A stretch of 64,000 nucleotides of DNA from Haliclystus octoradiatus (lineage: Eukaryota; Cnidaria; Staurozoa; Stauromedusae; Haliclystidae): NCBI GenBank assembly GCA_916610825.1, contig OU744450.1:13338489-13402488 (forward strand). The letters run 5' to 3'. Both the position numbers and the translations under genes were made by a program. Position 1 is the stretch's first letter; every line of letters begins with the position of its first letter. Under the pieces are notes generated by a model. It was not told where the DNA came from. It made no database searches and was given only the letters and a program-made list of their open reading frames with translations. This document shows, piece after piece, positions 34,429 to 46,800 of the stretch.

Positions 34429-34468
34429 TTGCTACTTCAAGTTTCACGCCTAAGCGATCATCAGGCAA
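34429..34468 (-). ncRNA. Hammerhead ribozyme motif (U-U stem II class)
   Basis: Minus strand: TTGC / CTGATGA / TCGC-TTAG-GCGT / GAAAC / CTTGAAG / TA / GCAA. Core intact; stem II has three pairs with U-U at its base, as in the motif at 1787-1826. Confidence 0.7.
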
Positions 34469-34639
34469 TCTAATCTATGAAAAATAAAAGTGATACCATC
34501 TATACATACAAGCAGGTTATTCTATTGTTGATTATTCTATTGTTGGATGTTCTATTGTTGATTATTTTATTGTCTATGCTGCTAAATTATAGTATTCTAT
34601 TGTGGGCGGTTCCTGTACATTGCTATATTACGTTTTAAA

Positions 34640-35262
34640 GTTTGATAAGTAAAACTTATTCTCGTGCCGGCATTTAGATATCATTTCTGTTTTTTTATTT
34701 AAAAGTTTTTTGTTTGAGTTAAGAATGAAATATTTTTCTGTGAGGCAAAGGTTACTTTGCTGTTGTGGCTTGTCAGGATCGCTTTCATATTCTTTGTGCA
34801 GCTGTAACTAACTTTGACTTTATTAAGATTAAATATTTTATGATGCGGGTGCTCTTTTGGGAAATGTTTTAGAAGGAGTTTGAGAAATATTCTACCGACG
34901 TTTGTCTTCACGCTTTTGTTGAATGGAGGATTGAACCATATTATTTGCCTCTTTCTATTTTTCCTACCCCTGTTTAGGCTAGTACACGGGGCGTGCTTGA
35001 GTTCGTCTTTGTATCCACTTGATTTAAGGGTTGCCTCGTATTCCTTCTTGGCTTTGTCAAATATTTCTTCATTGTGAGACAGGTCTGATAGCCGCTGAGT
35101 GATCGCTGTTGGTAGGTGTTTTATTATGCTTGGTGGGTGATTTGACTTTATTTTGATATATGATGGCTGGTCGTCTGGCTTTCTGTACGGCTGATATGTT
35201 GAATTACTGAGGTTGAATGTTACATCTAGAAAATTGGTAATTTTCAGGTTGGTGTCAATCGT
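34640..35262 (-). pseudogene. PLE ORF fragment with the endonuclease core deleted
   Basis: The minus strand reads the RT tail (TAITQRLSDLSHNEEIFDK, RQIIWFNPPFNKSVKTNVGR, VKVSYSCTKNMKAILTSHNS). It then jumps directly to the end of the protein (ASQKNISFL, and in another frame NKKTEMISKCRHENKFYLSN). The Cys cluster and GIY-YIG core between them, about 110 residues in the copy at 33.2-34.0 kb, are deleted. It is non-functional. Confidence 0.8.
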
Positions 35263-35476
35263 GTCAAAGGTGTGAATGTATTGCGCAACGGCAAGCCTTT
35301 ATAACACTCAAGGACCATCAAGGTAATTTTGAAAACAAACCAACCTAGAATACTATAATTTAGCAGCATAGACAATAAAATAATTGACAATAGAACATCC
35401 ACCAATAGAATAATCAACAATAGAATAACCTGCTTGTATGTATAGATGGTATCACTTTTATTTTTCATAGATTAGA

Positions 35477-35516
35477 TTGCCTGATGATCGCTTAGGCGTG
35501 AAACTTGAAGTAGCAA
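35477..35516 (+). ncRNA. Hammerhead ribozyme motif (U-U stem II class)
   Basis: Inverted counterpart of 34429-34468 with the same 40 bases: TTGC / CTGATGA / TCGCTTAGGCGT / GAAAC / CTTGAAG / TA / GCAA. Confidence 0.7.
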
Positions 35517-35637
35517 AAATGAATGTTTGATTTTTTGTGTTTTTCCAATTAATTTAATTATATATAGCTCTGCATTTACAAATGTCATTGAGCACTATGA
35601 AAACAGTACAGAAAACATAAGTACTATTATATATATA

Positions 35638-38600
35638 CTAGCAATGAGTGTAGTCCATTATGGACCTTCTATGATAAAAATTTCAGATCACTTATAATTA
35701 AACAATTGACTAAGCTGACTATCGCTGTATAATACGGAGTATGAACTCTGGAAGAGAACATGAGACACAATACGCATTGAAACGATGTAGCATTAATCAA
35801 TACATCTTAATCATTCCTTTAATAAAAATTCAATTTATTTCACATCAATTGAGTCGATTGAAATGTATAATTTAACGTAGCTATGTCTACATAAAAAACC
35901 TTTACTTTATGTGTTGAAAGGAAACCAGAACACATTAATTATTATGAATTACAAATATTCAGTCAAATTTCGAAATATGAAACTATCCATAAAAAATCAC
36001 TTCAAATCCGATCCGATCCGAAGACCTAATATATTAACCCGAATCTGACCCGATACGATTAAATCGCGTTCGGTTCGGATTGATAAATCTTCATTGCAAT
36101 ACATACAACACTAATGTGGTGTTCACAAAATAACGCCGTCAAGGTGAGGCCGGTCAAACTCGTGGCATCGCATGTAATATATTCAATATTAAATTAATTT
36201 AGCTTCGACAAGACACATGGTCCACTAATTTCTGTTATTAACATGATCAAACGATATCTTTTGTTAATTAACAATGATTTACTGCTTCATATTAAAAAAA
36301 AAATCAGAAAAATCGTTGATAAAAACTGCCGAATGGCGGATTTGATCTTACGACCCTAGTATTGTAATACCAGAGTATTAACCAATGAGCCAACCCCTTA
36401 CTTACTGTAGTACACGCTTTGACTTTACTAATCAACAATCCTACTGCTTCGACAACGTATTACTGAACAAGGCGACAGCGCGTGTATTGATTTCCAATTA
36501 TATATATAATCTGAAAATATTATGATATGATAGTATATGAGCCTATATATTTTTGATCTTTGTAATCTCAGCAAGTAGGCTTGTGATTTTCATGGCAGTC
36601 TATCAAAATACTAAGAGTTCGTTGAAAATAAAATTTTAAAAGTAAACAAAAGATGTGAAAAGTTGACCTCATAGTGCTTCTTGTTATCAAATTTTCCAGA
36701 CTAATAGCATCAACATTCTTTTAAAAGGAAATAAAATTCTATAATAAATCGCTATACTAATTCGATATTGATATTATGTTACATCTTGTTGTCAATATTT
36801 CTACGCGCTATTTATAATACATTACAGATGTCGAATGAAAGAAAAGATGATTATGAATAAATTAATTATTTTGATAGAAAAACGAAAACAACTCATTTTG
36901 CCAGATTCGTGATATGCATATTTATTCAGAATTTATTGAAACGGACGCGATGGTTTATAGAGTGGAAATGTTTAGTGCAGCTTCAAAGATATAAATACCA
37001 CAGCCGATGGTAATAATTATATGCTCATGTTATGATGTCTGACGAAAAGGATAATTTACTATGTAGAAAATGAATCTACTTTACCATGCATTTGATCACG
37101 ATATGAAATGATCATTTTTGTCAGAATTATTTCGAATAAAAGACAATCTTTATTTTATTCTTATCGGGCGTACATTCTCCTTCGATAAAATATGGTTGTT
37201 AACTTATTATTGATTGGTGTATTAACTCAGAGAGCCCGCTATTATGTATTTAAATGTTGTTCGGAGATTATGCCGCTCGTATAGTTTTTATTTGGATCTC
37301 ATTTGGAAAATGGTAAGTTGTATTTTAATAAATATTGTTTGCTATGATCGATTATTTCATGCAACCTTTTCGCCTTTTATTTTTGTAACACAAGGTTTGT
37401 TACACTCATCCAAACTGTATTAACTATTTAAAAATGTTTTTAAATTATGTTTTTGTGCTTTTAAATTCAAAGCAAAATTTTTGAACGCTGAAAATATTAT
37501 AATTATTATTATTTATCACAAATCATACGCTCAATTCAATTTAACTTTGTTAAATTTGATATACCTGAAATTTACTTTATTAAATGTTGATCAACGATAA
37601 TAACAAGACACCGCTATTTTTATTCTCGAAACTGTAGTAACATACTGTGTCTTATTCGTATAGCAAGTCAACAAAATGAAATTTTAATTTTTATCGATGC
37701 CTATAATTCCTTCGTTACTTATGGAAGCAAAATCTGAAAATAAAAGCCTTGCTGCTCAAAACCAAATGATTCGTTTTTTTATATTAAATAATAAATTATA
37801 GAAATACTTTTGTGCAATGCCTTGATTAATTCTAAACTCTATAATTTTAAACTGTAGACAGATAATCTATTCGAACTTTGAATATTTTTCGAATTGATCG
37901 AACGCCAACGTCATTTTGAAAATTCTTGCAAGTTAATTTGTTTTTATGCCCCGCGATAGATTATTCATTTCAAAACAGATTGTTTGCTCAGTGTTCTCAC
38001 AAGTTATATATCAAAATAGCCTTTTTAAGAGTGAAATGTTTTGTATCTCGATTTTGGTAAAAGTAATGAACGGCATTTGGTTTCATTAATAAATTAAATT
38101 AAGACCTAAAGTCTCTTTAATTTCATAGCGTTTGTGCCGCGCTATTTGTATTGCTGATATCAACACTACATGAAATAGGTCTACGTTTCTTTGATTTCAA
38201 AACATATTTTGTCTGGCCTAGTTATATTGGTAATTCAATGTAACTCAGTAATTCGTATTGTTTTAATTATCATAAAACTGATTCAGTTTTAAGTTTCACT
38301 TGTTCAAACAATTTACACGCAGCTTTTAAATTTAAAGCAAAATATTTTTGTTCTGGAGATTTCAATTTGAATTCGATTTGGCTGCCCGCTAGATTATCGA
38401 CCTATGAAATTTTTCAAAATCTCTGAATTTTTTAATGCAATGATATCAAATAAAATATCAGATGAAGTATATTATTTTAAAACAACGCCATAGACCCATA
38501 CTTTTCATACAACAAATTTGTTACTGTACACGGTTATCTCGACACAAATGTTTGCATAATTTCCCGACAACGGATTATCCGTATTATATCGCCAGTAAGA

Positions 38601-38687
38601 CGTACATAAGTCGCGGACAGACACAGAAATATCGAAATATAGAAATATAGAAATATTGTGATATATAAACAGACAGTATTATGTATA
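35638..38687 (-). mobile_element. Helitron-like element, copy 3
   Basis: Minus orientation. The 3' terminus (hairpin, then CTAG at 35638-35641) is followed in element orientation by TATATATATAATAG, so the next base is T as for Helitrons. About 3,050 bp, non-coding, with the tRNA-like segment at 36327-36399. It is joined head-to-tail to copy 4. Confidence 0.65.
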
Positions 38688-41600
38688 CTAGCTATGAGTG
38701 TAGTCCATAATGGACATTCTATGATAAAACTTTCAGATCACTTATAATTAAACAATTGACTAAGCTTTCTACCGCTGTATAATACGGAGTATGAACTCTG
38801 GAGGAGAACATGAGACACAATACGCATTGAAACGATGTAGCATTAATCAATACATCTTAATCATTCCTTTAATAAAAATTTAATTTATTTCACATCAATT
38901 GAGTCGATTGAAATGTATAATTTAACGTAGCTTTGTCTACATAGAAAAACTTTATTTTATGTGTTGAAAGGAAGCCAGAACACATTAATTATTATAAATT
39001 ACAAATACTCAGTCAAATTTCGAAATCTGAAACTATCCATAAAAAATCACTTCAAATCCGATCTGATCCGAAGACCTACAATATTAACCCGAATCTGACC
39101 TGATACGATCGGATCGCGTTCGGTTCGAATTCATATATCTTTATTGCAATATATACAACACTAATGTGGTGTTCACAAAATAACGCCGTCAAGGTGTGGC
39201 CGGTCAAACTCGTGGCATTGCATGCAATATATTCAGTATTAAATTAATTTAGCTTCGACAAGACACATGGTCCACTAATTTCTGTTATTAACATGATCAA
39301 ACGATATCTTTTGTTAATTAACAATGATTTACTGCTTCATATTAAAAAAAAATCAGAAAAATTGTTGATAAAAACTGCCGAATGGCGGATTTGAACTTAC
39401 GACCCTGATATTGTAATACCAGAGCATTAACCAATGATCCAACCCCTGACTTACTATAGTACGCGCTTTGACTGTACTAATCAACAAACCTGCTTCTTCG
39501 ACAACGTATTACTGAACAAGGCGACAGCGCGTGTATTGATTTCAAACTATATATATAATCTGAAAATATTATGATATGATAGTATATGAGCCTATATATT
39601 TTTGATCTTTGCAATCTCAGCAAGTAGGCCTGTGATTTTCATGGCAGTCTATCAAAATACTAAGAGTTCGTTGAAAATAAAATTTTAAAAGTAAACAAAA
39701 GATGTGAAATGTTGACCTCATAGTGCTTCTTGTTATCAAATTTTCCAGACTAATAGCATCAACATTCTTTTAAAAGGAAATAAAATTCTATAATAAATCG
39801 CTATACTAATTCGATATTGATATTATGTTACATCTTGTTGTCAATATTTCTACGCGCTATTTATAATACATTACAGATGTCGAATGAAAGAAAAGATGAT
39901 TATGAATAAATTAATTATTTTGATAGAAAAACGAAAACAACTCATTTTGCCAGATTCGTGATATGCATATTTATTCAGAATTTATTGAAACGGACGCGAT
40001 GGTTTATAGAGTGGAAATGTTTAGTGCAGCTTCAAAGATATAAAATACCACAGCCGATGGTAATATTTAAATGCTCATGTTATGATGTCTGACGAAAAGG
40101 ATAATTTACTATGTAGAAAATGAATCTACTTTACCATGCATTTGATCACGATATGAAATGATCATTTTTGTCAGAATAATTTCGAATAAAAGACAATCTT
40201 TATTTTATTCTTATCGGGCGTACATTCTCCTTCGATAAAATATGGTTGTTAACTTATTATTGATTGGTGTATTAACTCAGAGAACCCGCTATTATGTATT
40301 TAAATGTTGTTCGGAGATTATGCCGCTCGTATAGTTTTTATTTGGATCTCATTTGGAAAATGGTAAGTAGTATTTTAATAAATATTGTTTGCTATGATCG
40401 ATTATTTCATGCAACCTTTTCACTTTTTATTTTTGTAACACAAGGTTTGTTACACTCATCCAAACTGTATTAACTATTTAAAAGTGTTTTTAAATTATGT
40501 TTTTGTGCTTTTAAATTCAAAGCAAAATTTTTGAACGCTGAAAATATTATAATTATTATTGTTTATCACAAATCATACGCTCAATTCAATTTAACTTTGT
40601 TAAATTTGATATACCTGAAATTAACTTTATGAAATGTTGATCAAAGATAATAACAAGACATCGCTATTTTTATTCTCGAAACTGTAGTAACATACTGTGT
40701 CTTATTCGTATAGCAAGTCAACACAATGAAATTTTAATTTTAATCGATGCCTATAATTCCTTCGTTAATTATGGAAGCAAAATCTGAAAATAAAAGCCTT
40801 GCTGCTCAAAACCAAATGATTCGTTTTTTTATATTAAATAATAAATTATAGAAATACTTTTGTGCAATGCCTTGATTAATTCTAAACTCTATAATTTTAG
40901 ACTGTAGACAAATAATCTCTTCGAACTTTGAATATTTTTCGAATTAGTCGAACGCCAACGTCAATTTGAAAATTCTTGCAAATTAATTTGTTTTCAAGCC
41001 CCGCGATAGATTATTCATTTCAAAACAGATTGTTTGCTCAGTGTTCTCACAAGTTATATATCAAAATAGCCTTTTTAAAAGTGAAATGTTTTGTATCTCG
41101 ATTTTGGTAAAAGTAATGAACGGCATTTTGTTTCATTAATAAATTAAATTAAGACCTCAAGTCTCTATATGTATTGCTGATATCAACACTACATGAAATA
41201 GGTCTACGTTTCTTTGATTTCAAAACATATTTTGTCTGGCCTAGTTATACTGGTAATTCAATGTAATTCAGTATTTCGTATTGTTTTAATTATCATAAAA
41301 CCGATTCAGTTTCAAGTTTCACTTGTTCAAACAATTTACACGCAGCTTTTAAATTCAAAGCAAAATATTTTTGTTCTGGAGAATTCAATTAGAAGTCGAT
41401 TTGGCTGCCCGCTAGATTATCGACCTATGAAATTTTTCAAAATCTCTGAATTTTTTAATGTAATGATATCAAATAAAATATCAGATGAAGTATATTATTT
41501 TAAAACAACGTCATAGACCCATACTTTTCATACAACAAATTTGTTACTGTACACGGTTATCTCGACACAAATGTTTGCATAATTTCCCGACAACGGATTA

Positions 41601-41715
41601 TCCGTATTATTTCGCCAGTAAGACGTACATAAGTCGCGGACAGACACAGAAATATCGAAATATAGAAATATAGAAATATTGTGATATATAAACAGACAGT
41701 ATTATGTATATAAGT
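38688..41715 (-). mobile_element. Helitron-like element, copy 4
   Basis: Minus orientation, 3' CTAG at 38688-38691. The 5' end near 41700 reads ATACATAATACTGTCTGTTT. Very similar to copy 3, with a deletion near 41170 that removes the AGCGTTTGTGCC word. Open frames such as 41214-41516 and 41485-41673 fall in non-coding repeat sequence. A tRNA-like segment lies near 39360-39440. Confidence 0.65.
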
Positions 41716-41896
41716 GATAAGTGATATATAATAAAGTAATTATGTGAGCAAAACATCAATTTGAGTGCTCAATGCTAAAAGCATAGCAATATAAATAGTA
41801 AATCAAAGATCACATTTTAATAAAACCGTCTGAAGAGCGTCTTTACGCGAAACTCAGAGTAACGGAATAAACTCGTGATCTTTGATCTACTATTTA
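41716..41896 (+). mobile_element. PLE/retrozyme-like hammerhead fragment
   Basis: It matches 32180-32320: AAAACATCAATTTGAGTGCT and CAATATAAATAGTA precede the ribozyme, and GTGATCTTTGATCTACTATT (the inverse of the upstream GTAAATCAAAGATCAC) follows it. So the hammerhead sits in the loop of an inverted repeat. There is no ORF. Confidence 0.65.
41826..41865 (+). ncRNA. Hammerhead ribozyme motif (canonical core)
   Basis: CCGT / CTGAAGA / GCGT-CTTT-ACGC / GAAAC / CT-CAG-AG / TA / ACGG: the same 40 bases as 32276-32315 in the opposite orientation. All core bases and three stems are intact. Confidence 0.8.
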
Positions 41897-41968
41897 TATA
41901 TATCACTTATATACATAATACTGTCTGTTTATATATCACAATATTTCTATATTTCTATATTTCTGTGT
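41897..41968 (+). mobile_element. 5' end fragment of the Helitron-like element
   Basis: ATACATAATACTGTCTGTTT followed by the ATTTCTAT microsatellite and CTGTGT, after which Gypsy-related sequence starts. The rest of the element is absent. Together with the 5' ends at 49165 onward, it brackets the Gypsy/BEL block. Confidence 0.6.
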
Positions 41969-42158
41969 ACAGACAGAAGTGGGGTTTTATACAGACATAC
42001 ATCTGGATTCCAATTTTTTACGAAAACTAAATAAAATGAATTTAAATAATGGAGACATTAACTGGCATCGAAACACCAAAATTTGACTGGCAGAATGATG
42101 ACCTCCCTGGAGAATTTAAAAGATTTCAAAGGTATGTCAACCTTGTTCTAAATGGTCC

Positions 42159-42796
42159 TATTACGGTGGCTTTTTGTGGAATGAAGAGGACTGTATATGT
42201 GATAAAATGATTTGGTTATATTGCTCAGATACCACGTAATAAATGAGTATGCCTTGATTCTAATTGCTATGTGAATTATGTGTCTATGATATTAATGAAT
42301 AATTGTTACCGACAATTTCGTGATGAATTCTTTATCTTGGATGTGTTTGTGTGAATCTCCTGAAGATTACTTTTGATGAATGAAACCAAAGATATGACAA
42401 CCGATGACTTCTATTTTGAGTATTTTATTAAACATAATAAATGGTGCAGTATGTATATATGACTGCATAACGTAACATGATGAATTGAACTGTAACTTAA
42501 CTCTGTATTAACAATTGAATATATGTTGAAAGTGAACTGTATTTATATGAATGTTACATGCCTGAGGTATAATATTGATGGGGTTTCACGCATGTATACA
42601 GAACGTGTTCTATTGTAAATATTACTGCATTAATATTTTTATGTTGTAATTTATTTAACTATGTTGGCAATATATGAATGTAAATTATGAATATAAATTA
42701 AACTAACGATTATAATAAATTTAACTACAGCATGGTTTTAATAGTAAAGGTTGATATTGATAGTCGTAAAATGTTTTCACGAGGACGAGGCTAACA
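42159..42796 (-). repeat. BEL 3' LTR
   Basis: 638 bp; on the minus strand it starts TGTTAGCCTCGTCC and ends CCACCGTAATA. It matches 48283-48920 except near AATAAATGAGTATG/AATAAATGATTATG. Confidence 0.9.
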
Positions 42797-42808
42797 TAGT
42801 CCCCCCGT
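42797..42808 (-). promoter_or_regulatory. Polypurine tract of the BEL element
   Basis: The minus strand ACGGGGGGACTA lies directly upstream of the 3' LTR and would prime plus-strand DNA synthesis. Confidence 0.6.
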
Positions 42809-42826
42809 GACGACGAGTGCCAGTTG

Positions 42827-43812
42827 TCACTGATGAGCCTCTAATAGGCATAGCTTAGCTATTGGACGAGTGATAATTGAATTTGTTTTTGTCTTGAGTT
42901 GAACAGATCGGACAAGACCATCTTCACCAGGGTACGTCTGAACAATGATTGCCAATGGCCATTCTCCTCTCACCAGATTGTCTTCTCGTAGTAGGACAAG
43001 ATCGCCTTTCTTTAATTGTTGGTTGATGGACTTCCATTTGGTACGTTGGGTGAGGGTTGGTAGGTATTCTTGAAGCCAGCGTGACCAGAACAGGTTGACA
43101 AGATGTTGGGCGCGTCTCCAGGACTTTCTCAGAAGGACATCAGCATCGGCGAAGATACCTGGGGAAAAAGAAGAACAAGCACGCACAAGGAGAAAATGAT
43201 TTGGTGTCAGCGGTGTTACGTCATCAACGTCGTCGGATGCCTTCGTCAGTGGTCGTTGGTTGAGGATCGATTCTACTTCTGTAAGGATGGTTGAAAAGGT
43301 TTCAGTCTTCAAAGTGTGATGTTGGATGATAGTTTTCATGGCACGTTTGACACTTCCGACAAGGCGTTCCCATGTACCTCCCATGTGCGGTGATGATGGC
43401 GGGTTGAATTTCCATTTGACGTTGTTTTGTTGTAGATGCGATGTGATTTGTTGTTGGTTCCACTGTGAGATTGATTCTCTGATTTCGCGTTCAGCTCCAA
43501 CAAAGTTGGTTCCGTTGTCACTGTGAATTACAAGTGGATTACCTCTACGGGCAACAAATCTTCTTAGGACATTGATAAAACTATCAGTTGATAATGAGTT
43601 AGTTGATTCTAAATGTATAGCTCTGGTTGACATACATGTAAATAAACAACACCAATGTTTTTCAGTGGACCGTTTTACTTTAATATTGAATGGCCCAAAA
43701 TAGTCAATTCCAGTTTTTTCGAAAGGGTAACCTGTTGTTACTCTTGATGATGGCAAATCAGACATTAATTGTTGTGATGGTCGTGCAGATAGAATTTTGC
43801 AAGTAATACATT
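42827..43812 (-). CDS. BEL integrase and DUF5641 region, out of frame with upstream pol
   Basis: The 312-residue frame starts MSDLPSSRVTTGYPFE; homology begins slightly upstream (KCITCKILSARPSQQ), which belongs to the same polyprotein. The integrase catalytic core shows GIDYFGPF (Asp 21), VIHSDNGTNF (Asp 83) and MGGTWERLVGSVKRA (Glu 133). A C-terminal DUF5641 domain follows: LFWSRWLQEYLPTLTQRTKW and KGDLVLLREDNLVRGEWPLA. It acts in cDNA insertion. It is separated from the main ORF by a one-base frame change in an A5 run at about 43815. Either a true lesion, a homopolymer error, or programmed shifting could explain it; BEL elements normally use a single frame. Confidence 0.85.
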
Positions 43813-46800
43813 TACTTTTTAATTGTTTTTGCTAATGATCTAATTCTAGTAATCCAATAATTGTTTCTAGTTTTTACTATCATAGCGTTTATACCTCCAT
43901 GGGCTGTTTTGATGTGGACGTCATTCAGGATAGATGTTGATAGTGGATGGCTTCTAGGTATGATGATTGGATGTTTGGCTTCATCTGGAATTTTTGCATG
44001 TTTTAATCTACCACCAACTCGGAGTACTCCATGAATGTCCAAGTACGGCTTCAGATTGAGAATGTTACTATTGTTGGGACATGTTGATTTTGTCTGAAGT
44101 TGATGTATTTCTCCAGAGAATTCTTGATGTTGGACAAATTTGATGATTGCAGTTGTAGCTTGTTGAAGTTCTTCCAAGGTGGGTGAGATAGGTTCATTGT
44201 TGCGACTTGTAGAAAGACATCTTCTTTTGAATGAGAGACAAGTTGCCATGACTCTGCGTAACTTGTACCAAGACGAGTACTTGGAAATAAAATTATTAAA
44301 AGTACAAACATCAGGATTAACAATAGTATTATTAAATGTTTTTTGTTTGTATTCTAAATTTGTTGTATCGAGTAAAGGTTGACTAGGCCATTGAGTTTGA
44401 TCGTTCAGTAGAAAGGATGGGCCTGTTATCCAGCGATGATCATTGGTTAAGTTTTTTGGATCTATGCCACGAGAAGCGTCATCAGCTGGATTGAGGGTTG
44501 TTGGACAATATAACCATTGTTCTGGTGATGTCATCTCTCTTATCTCTGTAACTCTGTTGCAAATGAAAACATGATATCGTTTGCTGTTATTTTTAATGTA
44601 TGCAAGAGTTGTTTTAGAATCTGACCATAGAAAGGTCTGCTTTATTTCAATTTGTAGTTCATTTTTTAACATGCCGCATAACCTAGAACCCATTAATGCA
44701 GCTTGTAATTCAAGGCGTGGCATTGAAAGTTCCTTTAGTGGAGCACAGCGAGACTTCCCTACCAAGAACGAACAAGATGTGATGTTCTCATATTGATACC
44801 GTATGTAGGCCACTGCACCATAACCAACTTCAGAGGCGTCACAGAATATATGGAGCTGACATGTTGCTTGCTGATTAGGTGGTTCAAGCCATCTTTGAAT
44901 TTTTAATTTTTCGAAATTGAGAAGTGATTCTTTCCATGTTGCCCATTCTTCGGCGATTTCGGTAGGTAGTTCATCGTCCCAGTTGAGTTTTGACTTCCAA
45001 AGTTGTTGGATGAGGAGTTTCGGTTTGAGTAGAACTGGTGCCAAGACGCCATCTGGACAGAACATTGTGCTGACGGAGGACAGAATTCCACGTTTTGTAT
45101 TTGCCTTTTGTAGAGAATCTAAATTTACTTTATAAACAAACGCATCATTAGAAATATCCCATTTTACCCCTAAGGCTCTTTGGATATCTGGTGTTTCAAA
45201 GTCAAGATTGATATTTTTTAAGCTACGATCGGATTCTGGGATTGAGTTCATCACTTCTTGTGAAGTCGAAAGCCATTTTGTTAGAACAAAGCCTTTGTTT
45301 TTGAATAATTGCCTCATTTGTGTAGCGATTTTGATTGCCTCCTCTGCATTGTCTGTGGATGTTAATAAATCATCCATGTAGAACTGATTTCGTACTATGT
45401 TTTCGATGTTTTTTCCAAACTGGCCTACTTGATCGGTCGCTGCTTTTGTTAACGCATATAGTGCGCAGCACGGTGAGTCGGTGGCTCCAAATATATGAAC
45501 TTTCATTCGATGAACTGATGGAGGTTTTGATAGATCCCCATCTGACCACCACAGGAACCTAAGAGCATCTCGATCTTCTTTGGCTACTTTAACTTGGTGG
45601 AACATTTGCTGGACGTCAGCCATGATTGGAATCTGTTTGAGACGAAATCTTAAGAGACACCCAAGTAGAGAATTTAACAAATCTGGACCAGTAATTAATT
45701 GTTCGTTTAGAGATGTTCCCTTATATCTAGATGCTGCATCGAATACTACTCGTACTTTTCCTGGTTTGTTTGGATTTCTAACTCCTTGATGTGGTAAGTA
45801 CCATGTTTTATTATTACTTTCATTTTCTAATTGATGTTCGTTTAATTTCTCTGCTTGACCTTCTGCTAAGTATTTATTGATTTCCTTAGCGTATATTTCG
45901 AAATAACTAGGGTCCCGAATAAAGCGTTTTCTTAATTGTTCAGCCCGAACCTCAGCTATGATTTTGTTATTGGGCAGCTCAGGATTGTCATTTTTCCAAA
46001 GTAGTCCGATTTCGTACTTTCCATCTATAAATTGCGTTTTTTCTAATGTTGAAATTGCTTTTCGATCTTCTGGTGAGATAGGTTTCTCAAAATTATATTT
46101 TGTTCTGAAACTTTCGGTTGTCCAAAACTTTTTAAGCAAACAGTCATCGATATATTTTTCATTTTTGATAGATAGTGTATTAATTATCGCTGTTTGTTTG
46201 GTAGTCTTCCCTCCAAACAAGCTCCAACCGAGAGGTGTTCTAACTGCATATGGGGCTGAAGGCTTTCCTTTGCGGCATTCTATGGGCATTAGTAAATCTG
46301 GAGCATTTGCACCAATTAAGACTTTAACTCGATGACCTTTAGCTATGTTAATAGGTAATCCTTGTAAATGACTATGTCTTGAAATAATACCTTGAGTAGG
46401 AAGGGCACAGTTGGGTAGCTCTAAATTTGGTACAGACCAGACCTCCTTAATTTCATGTTTTGATTGGTTGTATTCACTGCTAACTCTTAATGATATTTTG
46501 CTGGCTTTTGTAACACTTTGACCAGCTATTGTTTTTATGTCTAACATTAATGGTGTGCCTTTTATTCCTAGATTTGTAGTTATTTCTTCATCTATTAGGG
46601 TGGCTTGACTTCCCGGATCTAAGAGGGCTAAGGTTTCAATTTCTCCTTTAGGACCATGCACTTTGATTTTTAAGACTTGTAAAAACGTATTGTTTTCATT
46701 TGATGTAGTATTTGTCACAGCAGCTGTCGTGCTTGTATTTTCGCGCGATTGTGTTTGTTGATTAGATGAAGATGGGTTTTCTTTGTGTAATAAAGTGTGG

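Larger units (their letters stand above)
34383..35562. repeat. Second PLE inverted-repeat structure (~216 bp arms)
   Basis: 34383-34598 and 35347-35562 are inverted copies carrying the PLE terminal repeat, including a hammerhead motif each and a short minisatellite of TTCTATTGTTGATTA words. Between them lie a minus-strand PLE ORF fragment (34640-35262) and, at 35272-35350, a plus-strand piece of the RT N-terminal region (RQAFITLKDHQGNFENKPT). It is thus two PLE pieces joined head-to-head. Confidence 0.8.

Noticed and set aside
42830..42853. CTGATGAGCCTCTAATAGGC, hammerhead-like core and stem II
   Set aside because: No GAAA core follows stem II and no matching stem I or III; chance sequence at the end of the BEL integrase ORF.
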